Shown: positions 1 through 10,700 of the stretch, one piece after another
How positions within the stretch are numbered: the stretch's first letter is position 1
Layout: every line of letters starts with the position of its first letter
Assembly (NCBI GenBank): GCA_019649035.1
Contig: BMAT01012367.1
Span: 58,207-93,250 of the forward strand
Direction of reading: 5' to 3'
DNA: 35,044 nt
From: Elysia marginata
Taxonomy: Eukaryota > Mollusca > Gastropoda > Plakobranchidae
Made by a program: the position numbers and the translations under genes
Notes under the pieces: generated by a model
The model's input: the letters and a program-made list of their open reading frames with translations, nothing else
Database searches by the model: none
What the model was told of the DNA's origin: nothing

Positions 1-20
1 ACAGACAGACAGACAGACAG
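1..20. repeat. (ACAG)n microsatellite, cut by window edge
   Basis: Five ACAG units from base 1, followed by degenerate AGAG; it probably continues to the left. Confidence 0.9.
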
Positions 21-289
21 AGAGACGTGCTGGATGAAAAGAGGTGTGTAAAGAAGATAGAACGAAAAGACAGGTTTAAGAATGATAGACTTATTGGAAC
101 TTGAAGTCAAAAGAGCAAAAAATAATCCCTTCATCAGAGGATCTTCTAAGCTTTTATAACAAATATGAGCCCCTATTTCCTCTTCTTCGAAGCCAAGTAA
201 TATCATGTCAAAAGACAACCCCCCCCCCCCAACTCCTAAAGTAATGACGTCAATGCCTTTACTTCGTCCAATGGGAATAAAAAGAAAGC

Positions 290-310
290 AGCAACAACAA
301 CAACAACAAA
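290..310. repeat. (CAA)n microsatellite
   Basis: About seven CAA units preceded by AGCAG. Confidence 0.85.
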
Positions 311-430
311 CATAAAAGGCCAAATGGGATAAGGAAGTGTGAAATGATTTATCCTTCACCCAGTATGCATTCATTGACACGCAATGACGCAACGCATGGT
401 TGGTGAGGTTTGTGGGATTATCGATTCGCT

Positions 431-563
431 ATTGAGACATTGTATACATCAGAATCGTACTCGTTGAGGCATCGAGTATAAATTTGAGTCGTACCCGCTG
501 AGACATTGTGTATAAACTATAATCGTACTCATTGAGACATTGTGTACAAATTATAATCGCACC
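431..563. repeat. degenerate tandem repeat, four units of about 34 bp
   Basis: Units start at 431, 463, 497 and 531, with lengths 32, 34, 34 and 33. The shared core is TTGAGACATTGTGTA, then an AT-rich spacer, then AATCGTACTC. Units 3 and 4 are the closest pair. Confidence 0.8.
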
Positions 564-3500
564 TTATTGCACCGTTCTCGCTAAAGATTCGCCATCAACT
601 TTTCTTTTATAAAAGGAAAAAAAATTAAGTTCGGGATAGGGTTGAATCGGGGTGGAGGGATTTCTAAACAAACTATACCACGTTTTTAAGTAAACTAACT
701 GCTACATCTATTTTGGTTTTTTACGTCGAAAGCTTTGTTCTTTTATTGGCACTGTTTCGCAAGCCTTGCCCATTCTCCATTTCAACTTATAATTCGTTAT
801 TCTTCTTCTTCTTTTACTCATTCTTCTTCATATCCTCCTTCCCTTTTTGGGTCTTTTAATGACGAAAATTGTGTAAATTTTTTTTTAAATTACACATCAT
901 GTTATGTTTTTTTTTAGCTTTGAAGTGGTTCAGAGGACTACACCCCTAATATCTCTCTTTCTTCCTCTCTCACTCTCTTGAAACTCATGAACCCAACTTA
1001 CGAGACCCGATTGCTAGACAACAATAGCAATAATCAGGGTCGCCACTTACATCCTGAATTCAGTAAGAACAATCATAAATCAAAAGGCAGACATCCATGT
1101 CATCGCAGCTGAGCGTATGATTAAGAACTAGTTACGAACTAGCTTATAACGAGTGTGTCTACAATGATAACACTAGCTATTTGTTTTCATAAGTAACTCG
1201 AGCATGGTAGGTTGCCGTAACATAGTATGTAGGCCTACTTTCTTTTCTCCTCCCCTTTTCATTTCTCTGTCTCTGTCTGTCTGCCCGCCTCTGCATGTGT
1301 ATCTGTCTGTCCCTCTCTCACCTGTTACGACTTTTAATTCTTATCTTACCCGCAATTTTTTCACCCCAAAAATTCCTCTCTATAAGTATATGTACGCTTA
1401 AATCTTTGTCATGCAGCCCCACTCTCTTTTAACACCCCCCCTCTCTCTTTCCCAACAAGTTCACACACAAAGCTCAGCATAATACCAAGAAGCGTTCGGT
1501 AAAGATGGTGACAAGATCAAAACGTAGGCACACAGATGGCTTTATGTAGATATCTCAGAACGACATTCGTAGAATAACGGGAGGGAAGACGAAGGAGAGT
1601 GGTAAATAGAACAATAGTGGGAGAGGAGATCAAGTAAGACAGGAAAAAAACAAGCAAAAACAAAACAAGGAAACAGCCTTAATCGGTAACCTATCAAACT
1701 TGTCCTTTCGATACTAAATGAGTGAAAATGTCTTATTTGTTTACAATTGGTTAGTGATAGTCACGCTGAAACTGTTCAACCCGCCGCAAGAGACTGTTAT
1801 CCCAACTACGAGAATGCCAAGTTTCAAATAGACTAAGAGCACAGTTTAGAAAGGGAGACAGAAATCATTGTGATGGCGCTTAAAGAAAACTTATTAAGCA
1901 ATGTTGGCAACAGAATATCGAGACGCAGTTGTTTATCATAACAGCCCCCCCCTTTAAAAAAACCCAATAAACGCTGATGTTGATAAGTAACGTTTGCTGA
2001 AAGGATAATTATAATTGTTAGTATATTTTAAAAACACCCAGCCTAATGAGATTGGTAGGATTTCCACACTGAGGTGTAACTATTGATTATCATAACAAAT
2101 TACATTTATTGTCCGTCATTTCGTCAAAAGTGGTTTTTTTTTTCAAAATTAAAAACAAGGCAGTTCAATGCTCAGTACCCTTTATTTCTAAAAAAAAAAA
2201 AAAATCAGAGATTGTTTTGCTATGAAATTTGAGCTTAGAATAGGGTGGCCCAACTCTGTGGAAATCCTTCTATTAGATATTGTTCAAAATATCAAGGACA
2301 CTATTGGTTTTATGCATAAGGCATTGATTTGACACATACTACTTAAAATAAGCACTTGTTAATGAATGCTAGCCTAATGCTCTTTAAGCAATTCTACGCC
2401 CTTGCAATTAATAAAACAAACGACAAAAGCCCTTGCACGAAGGCGGAAATTTTCATTGCACTTAAAAAAGAAGAGTGAGTCTAAGGTAATTTAAAGGAAG
2501 AGGTAAATGAGCTATTATTTTCACTTTCGAAACGTATCAGGTTGCACCCCATCTCCTGCTGAATAAACCACTTAGCTAGCTATTCAGGCTATCTTAACGT
2601 AGAGGTAATGTAATTAAAATATAGGAGACTCTCGCATTCTATACGTTGACAAAAACATCAGAGACGTGGTTTTTACTTCTTATTTCGCTGTATAAGTCTA
2701 CTAATTCAGGTACAAGACTAAATTAAATCAAAATATTTATTTAATTTGCTTACAAACCAGTTACAGCATAGACCCTAAGGCTTAAAAATACAATAATGAT
2801 ACAATAACAATAATACGTGAAGTAATACTCAATAAATTAATTATGAAAAATCAAATCATTGACAAAACAATACCTTCCAATACATTATAAAATACTACCT
2901 TTACGGTGCGGAATAAACTATTTTTTCCTCTTGAAACACCTAACACCGCAGGCCCAAAGGCCTACAGGGGACTGAGAGACCAGTAAATGTCGAAGCGAGA
3001 AATACGTACACCAGGTATATCAAAGCACATAAGAAAAGATGTAGATTTCGTAGAAAAAGCAGGTACTCATCTAGGTTATAATAGTTGATATATGCCAATA
3101 AATCTGTGGTTAAAGAACTAAGCAACATACTTGTAAACAACTATTGACAATGGTAAATATAAATCGATTGCTTTCTTCTTTCTATGTTAAGACTACTATT
3201 ACTCATTTTGAAAAAAAAAGAACTAAAAAAAGACATATGTAACAGTTATGGTATCATACCACTGACAAGGCACCACCACCCATCGCGAGCCTTCCTACAA
3301 TTTAAGCCAAATTCTTTACTTTCCCCTCCACTCCCCGATACGTCTAGGTCTGGGCAATGTACAGAAACGGCCCGCATGCCTACTTGAGTACCGGTAGGCC
3401 TATGCCCATCAACTCCAGATTTCGAAAATATTGGAGGAAAAGGGGAAAAAGAGAGAGAAAGGGAAATAGAGGAAGCATGTCAGAAAGACACGACATAGAT

Positions 3501-3696
3501 CTAGAGTGAGTGGGGGAAAGAAAGGGAGATTCGTCAGTTTTTTAAAAGGATAAATAGGCTGACAGGCTAAACGTAGACCTAAAGTTCCACAAACGGCCTA
3601 TCGCGGACGTGTTGTGCTTATTATAAGGGCTAGAAAAGAAACTTAAACAACAACAACTGACAACAACACAATAAGTCAAGCATCAAGCAAGCTTAC

Positions 3697-3756
3697 CTTC
3701 GAGTTTTCTGCTTCTATTATCCTGTTGGTAAGATCGAAAGACCGAGACCGCAACAT
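3697..3756 (-). CDS. candidate first coding exon of a divergently transcribed gene, product unknown
   Basis: On the minus strand an ATG at 3756-3754 opens 20 codons (MLRSRSFDLTNRIIEAE then NSK) ending in AAG|GTAAGC, a strong donor, phase 0. An in-frame TGA lies 27 nt upstream of the ATG. The translation is polar and helix-like. I do not recognise the protein. It faces away from alpha-catulin, with 880 bp between the two start codons. The remaining exons would lie beyond the left edge, because no partner exon is evident in 1-3696. It could also be a chance ORF or a non-coding first exon. Confidence 0.4.
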
Positions 3757-4636
3757 TCCTGGTTGTAAAGTCCGTGTCCGAATTCAACACATGAAACTTA
3801 AACCTCGGGATTTCCTAAAAACGAACTGGTCATATTAGTTTTTTCTTTCACATTTCAATCACCGCTCAACCCTCTCCTAGAAAGCAACTCGCAAAACTGT
3901 GCCAAAACCTGGAAATCAGATCTAGATCTACATACTTTTCACGCTTAGGTAGATTTGATAAAAACATGCGAAGCTCAAAGCACGCACTCAGCAGCTGCTG
4001 CTGTCACCGAGCGTTGCGACACGGTGTTTACTTGCTCCCAGTCGGGTGTACACGCCTACCTGCCGCTTGCTGAGCAACGAGACGCAAGATCTAATTAATC
4101 GCTTACAGCACTCAGAAATGCACCTACCAAGGCTGAACGATAAAAATTGCAGGGATCTGCAGGACCTCAGGCTAATACAATTCTGTTGGTTTTCTTTATA
4201 TCAGATAAAGGCTGCTGGATTTGGAACTTGAAAAAAAGTATAATATTTAAAGGCAATGTAAAAAAGAAGACATAAATTTCTTTTCATGATCTTTCTTCTT
4301 TTACCTACAAACACAATGTTATTGATCTTTAGCAGTATTCTAAGCGGTTGTAGCACACAAGCCCCTTTGCCAAGTTGAAGCTTGCAGTTTACAACTTTTA
4401 TAAAAATGTCATTAAATGGACAATATGATGGAATCGATATTGTTGGATTGACAAGTTTTTTGCATAAATATATGATTATGCACAAAAATATAATTATTCT
4501 CTAAATGTTACCAGCAGGTAGATCTATCTACATTACAAGCGTATAAAAATAAATTTTAACTCAAAAGCTGCAGTTTCATTAATATCTGGCAGGTGAAACG
4601 GTCATCATCTCGTCTAAGACCGTCAGGCTGGGGAAA
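3757..4636. promoter_or_regulatory. presumed 5' region of alpha-catulin, possibly a bidirectional promoter
   Basis: A GC-richer patch at about 3960-4090 (CAGCAGCTGCTGCTG and several CpGs) sits in otherwise AT-rich DNA between the candidate minus-strand exon and the alpha-catulin start. It could hold a 5' UTR exon or core promoter. No coding sequence is supported here; the open frames at 4046-4231 and 4201-4485 resemble nothing I know. Confidence 0.4.
4542..4549 (+). promoter_or_regulatory. TATA-like box candidate for alpha-catulin
   Basis: TATAAAAA lies 95 nt upstream of the ATG at 4637, so a start site near 4570-4580 would give a 5' UTR of roughly 60 nt. In AT-rich DNA this match could easily be chance. 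It would not apply if a separate 5' UTR exon is spliced in at 4593. Confidence 0.25.
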
Positions 4637-4729
4637 ATGGCAGGACTTCAGCCAAAGAATGAAGCGAAACTAACTCTGGAAATCCGCACCAAATCTGTGG
4701 AACAAACTCTTGTTCCCTTGGTGACTCAG
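4637..4729 (+). CDS. CTNNAL1: alpha-catulin coding exon 1
   Basis: This exon encodes residues 1-31, MAGLQPKNEAKLTLEI then RTKSVEQTLVPLVTQ, the conserved N-terminal block of alpha-catulin. The human protein has the closely similar IKTRSVEQTLLPLVSQ. The donor is CAG|GTATAT at 4730, phase 0. An in-frame stop at 4580 means the reading frame cannot extend upstream within this exon. A TCTGGCAG acceptor-like site ending at 4592 leaves open that a separate 5' UTR exon is spliced on; the ATG would be unchanged. Confidence 0.9.
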
Positions 4730-7700
4730 GTATATACACTCACTGTCTTATGTTTTTTGTTCTGCTTGAACAGCGTAAGTTAGTTTAGCTTTCCTGATCT
4801 AGAGTTTAGGCCATTGCTCTGTCTCAAACAAGTCAAAGAGAGTGAGCAATTTAGCAACTAGGGCCAGTGGGTTGAGTATTTTCCACATTCGTAATAGCGT
4901 TTCTGGCTTTTATTTTTAAACCACGTCTACCACATTCCAATACTCTTGAAGTTGAACAATTGCAACCTCTGGAGACTGCAATGGCAGTAGAAATATGGAT
5001 ATTGACTACTTCTACAGCTGCATTCTAAATCCCACTCTCTGAAAAAAATGAAGGCTTTGATATCGATAGATTTCTATTGACCTAGCAAAGTCTAGAGGAA
5101 TGGCAATTGTTCAAGAGGGGATAATTTGGTGATGGGCTCATCAGTTTGATACTGATTGATTTCTTGCTGCAGTAGCATTGAGCTGTCAGCAGGTGATGCA
5201 GTAGTAATATGAGCTTTTCTCGCGTTGTCTCTAAAAAGACTAGTCTCCTTACTTTTAAGGCCCTGCCCAAGGATGGATTTTTGGTTATAGATACAGGAGT
5301 GCCATCTTAGCTAAACCTACTACTACATGGGAACAGATTCTATCTGATTTTGAGAAATTAACTAAGGTCATGAATGTGCACTGCAGCAAAGAGATTAAAA
5401 AAATTCAAATTTTTCAAATTCTTGTTTTAGAAAAAAACAAAAAACTATCACAGCAATTTCCCAGCTACAAAGGTACTGTAGATCGATTGAGCAACTTTGA
5501 TGACAAGTATCAAAAAGAAAAAATTTGTCTCATTTTTTTTTTTTGCCTTCTTCAATTACATAGCAACGCAACCAGACAGCCTCGCTGGCTTGGACAAGCA
5601 GGCAGCGTTCTCGCGGTACATACTTTTTTCAGGTGTTGTGTTCACACGGTAGTTTGACCTACTAAACATCGTCGGATTGTTATGAAACTTGGCATACATT
5701 CAGATGAAATGCCGGTCTTCCACGTGGTTGTTTTGTTTACAATGTGCCGTTCATAGAAGCCGAGATATGAGTTCGTAAAGTTGAAGACCGTTGTTTTGTT
5801 TCCTATGGTCCGTTCACTCCGAGGATACTTTGAGCTTATTCTAGGAAAGCTCTTGTTCATTAATATGTATAGAATATGCAAATCGATGCGGTAGTTTATA
5901 AATAGCGGCATTTTAAACTCGAGAAAAATGGTGAAATGCGATCGGCAAATCCCGACTCTAGGTCTAAGGAATCAGCGCCCAGGAGTTAAGCCCCTTACCC
6001 ACTCAAGCAGGCAGGTGAAGAACGCCGGTTATCACGAGATGGGGGTGTGCTGAAGTAATACCGCTTTTTCATTGGTCACGTTAGAGAATATTGACGTGAA
6101 CTCTCGCGAGTTCAGGGGTCAAGTTCGTCCGATCGCACTTCATGTACCTTTGAGTAGGGTACCAATAGATTCTAAGCCTAATGAATTGCGCATTTTCTGC
6201 TCACCGCATAATATTTTAATCGGAACTGGAAAAGATATAGAACTTAAGAATTGTTCACATCTTTAAAGCTTATTTTAATTTGTCTCAAAGAAAGTTATGG
6301 CTATTTTAAAGAAAACATTTTCTTTTCAGTATTAATGTCACCAAGGTTAAGCACTCGATCTGCCCAATGCAACTGTGATAGGTCTAGTTTTTCCCGACGA
6401 TAACATCTGGCCCAACGCAAAGCACATTTCTTCATCATTTTATGCCCGACCTTAAAGTAAATGTATAATGAAAAGAAAATCAACGCTATTCCGTCCTTTT
6501 TCTTATGAAATGTAGGCTAACGTTTTCTTCTCTTTAGCTGGCATTATTACTATGTCTTGGAGCTTAATCTACGCAAGTGGATGTTTTCCATTACTAGATC
6601 TATTTCTGTGCTTTTTTAACTAAAAAAACATGAATGACGGCATTTGTTGATTTAAACCACCAGTCTATTGGATGCATTTGTAGTAAGTTAAAACTGAAGA
6701 ACAGAATTTATTTTCTGATAAGGCTGGAAATACAGGTAGAGAATCAAGAAAAAAAATAGCCCCCCTAAATTTGTTTTGAAATCTTAATCAATTCATATCA
6801 GAGGTATGATGAGGCTTGAACTCTTGATATAGCTAGTTGCTGATTGTAAGTAAAACATTTATTAAGTGAAAGGAAAAAGGAATCTTTTTCATTTAAAACC
6901 TTGGCAAAAATATTTAAATGAAATTGTATGCTTGTGTAACATTCTGTATACAACCACTGGCTAGTTGTGTTTATCTGACACTTCTCATCTGTGCACTTTC
7001 AAAAACTTTTAAAGGCATGAGCCTGCCTAATATTTTTAAAATGAAAAAATTTTCAACAGTCGACTTTTGAATGATAAATCTACTGTCTACTCACATAAAA
7101 TAGTACTACTTAACTCATAGTCTGCCGTGAAGTATATAGATAAGTAGCATAATTTTCTTACAATCTGCAAATATCACAAGGAGTGACATCAGTGGACAGA
7201 ACTGTACTTAAACGTAATCCATGGCCTTTTCTGAGGTTTAGACGAAATTTGATTTGTAGACTAAATTTTTTTTTTACAATCTGCAGATTACAACACTTGT
7301 AAATCACAAAGAGAGACCTCGCCTGACAGAGAAGCAACAGCATGCTCTGGAAAAAGTGGGCCAAGCTGTCAGCTCAGCTGTGGACCGATTTGTTTCTGTT
7401 GGGCAGTCGATTGCAGAGGAGAATCCAGACATCAAAGCTGACATGTGTTTGGCCTGTCATGATGCCCGCATGGCTGGTATGTTGGTAGTTTTGTTTTCTT
7501 GTACAATTTATGGGATGGATCACTACTTGTTTCCAAATTTCCAAGCATTGTTATTTGATTTTTAAATGATAAAGTCTTGTGTATTTATTTATAAAAGCAG
7601 AAAGTGGCAGAGTAAGTGGAAGAGTTAAAAACACCTGCAGATTGTCAACATTGCCTGAAAGTGATAGCAATCTAGGGCAGTCTTGGTAAAGGCAGTTTAA

Positions 7701-10700
7701 AGATACCGTGATACATCAGTGGTTTGCAAATTTTGGATGTTTTGGTGAAAACCAGTTGGAGGCACAGGCAAAAGACTTTCTTTTCTTTCAAAATCTTTGC
7801 TTCCACCAACTCTAAATGATGACTAATATTTATATGACTGCTGCAGGGAACTTTTTTTTTCCGTTCAGAAGTCAACACTAAAAATTGTAACCTTAATCTG
7901 TTTTTTTGTAAGCTCAACTACCTAAGAGTAGACTTTTAAAGAAAGCTCCATTCATGCTTTCTCTAATTTTTGAAAATATTTTCTTACTAGGAGCAACAAT
8001 CCACCGTCTAACAACATGCAAAACTGCAGTGGAAGGAGAGGAAGGGGCTGTTGTTTCTGCAGACAAAACTGCCATGGTGCGGGCAGCTCGCCAACTGTTG
8101 TCTGCTATCACAAAGGTTCTCTTGTTGGCAGACAAGGTGGTTGTTAAGCAGCTGTTGGCAAGCAAAGACAAGGTCTGTTTTCAATAAATATATTTAATTA
8201 TTGGTCGTGGTTTTTAAATATTTGGTAATCATGAATCATTAGGCGAAGCAACCAGTTTAAGTCAAGCGCATTTATCAAACTTATGTCGAGTTAGAGGCTT
8301 TGATTGAAAGGCAAGTTGTGTTACGGCAGAACCTGCTGGAGACGATCATTGAATATGAGGGACCATTGTGGTCTTGTTCGGCAGCATACTCGTAAACCTG
8401 TAAAGATGCATTCCTATTCATTTCTGTCAAAATATAGCAAACTTTCCCCTCAGAGTTCCCATTTGATTAATTTTAGGAATTTCGGCATTTGGTTACATCA
8501 TATCTTTCCGACACAGAGGCATTCTGCATTCTGCCTCTCTTCATAACTCAGTTAACTGAAAATTTCTAATCCAAGCTGTGGTTATCAAGATTATCCACAT
8601 CTGTGTTGACAGATTTGATAAAATGGTGAACAGTTGTCTATGATTGTCTCTTACCATGCTACCCAGCTCTACCCTCTATATTGCGACATAACTGAACTAG
8701 CAGCTACACCCTCTTATACAGATAGATCACAGGTTAACAAGAAAGCACAAGGGAGAAGAAGCACGTTTTTGCCCTGCCTTGTCACCACATACACACATAT
8801 CATTTTCCCCCTGGCTGTCCATCTGGTCTCCACAGGTCATTTTGTTTGTGGGCTCAAATCACAGATAAACTAATAAAAGGGCTAAGTAACGAGTTGTGGG
8901 GGATGGGTAGGGAGGTGCAAGTCAGAGTTCTGAACTGGACCGCAAATTGTGTCTTGTAAGAGTGGTTGCCTTGGTGAAGTTTGTAAAAGGGATTTGAAGA
9001 ACACTGTCAGTTGAAAAAGCTGCCTGCGGTCGCGTTGGTATTAAGGGGGTCGTCATGTAGAGTAGAAAAATATAGAAAAATTGCAAGGGAGTCATAGAAA
9101 AGTGGTCATCAATACTGGTGGTCTCCCTAAACATGTAATCGGCAATACAGGTTTGATTGTATAAGCATATGATTGATTCCACAAACCGTGGCCAGGAATG
9201 TTCCAAAAGTTGAATTAAGATAAAGTAAAACAGTTTGCATGGCATTGGTGAAAATTGGTGGTTTTACAATCAGGTTTAAAACTAACAAGCTTTGTGTTTT
9301 TGTTTTGCACAGGTCATTCGCAGCCTGCTACAAGTAGAAGGTGTCAACAATTTTACTGACTTTGTCAGCGCGTTCAGCCAGTTTGGAAAAGACATGGTGG
9401 AGTTGGCTCACCTCTCTGGTGACAGACAAAGTGTACGTTCTTTTCTATTCTTTACTACAACTTTGCAGCAGGACTCAGTATCAAGGAAAACTTATTATAT
9501 TTAATCTTGTAGATAAAAAACGACGAAGTAAAGAAACAGTATAATGAGTTGATAAATGGTAGACTTTGCATAAGTTGAATCCAAAAAAGAAATGAAAGAG
9601 TGTGTGAATTTAAAGTTACATTTACTTGCATTGCTGCTGATCACTGTGGTACCTAAAGATATACAATCAAAATATTCAGGATAAAGAGAAAGCGGAAACA
9701 AAATGCAATCATTTTGTAAGGTTTTTGTTTTCATTTCATGGAGGATATGAAGACAAATTTTTTTTTCTTCTAACCACTAAATCTTGCTTCCCTTTTTTAA
9801 AATCTGTGGCCCATCTTAGTATTTAAAATATAAGGTAGAAAGTAAATTTATGATTTCATCGACTCTGCCCATACTGTACTACAAGCTTTTAGTTTTTTAA
9901 AGATTTCTATATGGAGTAAGCTGTTTGAAATTATGTTTTGGGTGTTTTTTAATGCCCATTTATGTTTACATTTTTAACTTGACTTCACTGGCATCCCATG
10001 TGTCAAATGAAAAAAAAAGGCTGTGTTTTGAAGGTGCACAGCATTTTATGAGGCTCCCTTGAAAAAGTCATTGGTCAGGAAAATTAGGAATAAAAAAAAA
10101 AGAACAAACATGAAAGCTATATGGTTAAATTTTATTCCTAACAATTTTTACTTTTGTATTTGATCCATAGTTAGCAAGTATTTTTCATGTTCGTAAGTTA
10201 ATTATCTTTTCTCTTTTCCTGGTGTAACAGGATCTTAAGAGTGACAAGCACAGGGCACAAATGGGATCAGCTCGGGCCATTCTGGAGAAGTCGACCATGA
10301 TGCTTCTTCTGTCCTGCAAAGTAATGATAATCATAGCAATTGGGAACGAGAATAGAGCACAAAATTATGTATCTAGCCGGCAAGCAATTAACTCCATAAT
10401 TTGTGCTCTAGTTTCATTCCCAATAGATACCAATTGTTGCTTAATTTTATGTATGAGCAGACTTTTATTTTTTTTTGCAATGGCACTTTAAAATCACTTT
10501 GTTGTTCAAAATCAGATGAAGTCAGTTGAACCACAGATGTTGTTCTCAAGTCTTTTACCTTTTTTCAGGGGAAACTGAGACATATCCATTTAAAATTTGC
10601 AGAAATTTGCAGTTTTTTTGAAATTCTACCTCTCACATAAAATATTTTGTAGTAGAGTTACCCATAGATTTGTGTTGTGTTTCAACACTAATAACTTTCT

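Larger units (their letters stand above)
1..3696. other. AT-rich non-coding region upstream (intergenic, or intron of a divergent gene)
   Basis: No ORF with recognisable homology on either strand. It contains an ACAG repeat at the left edge, a 12-C run (219-230), a CAA repeat (about 290-310), a 34-bp degenerate tandem array (431-563), a CT-rich stretch (about 1240-1330), a poly-A run near 2190 and a small CpG-containing patch near 3280-3420. Confidence 0.6.

Noticed and set aside
8922..9245. 107-codon minus-strand ORF in intron 3
   Set aside because: No recognisable domain, no splice context and no coding-like features; most likely chance or repeat-derived.
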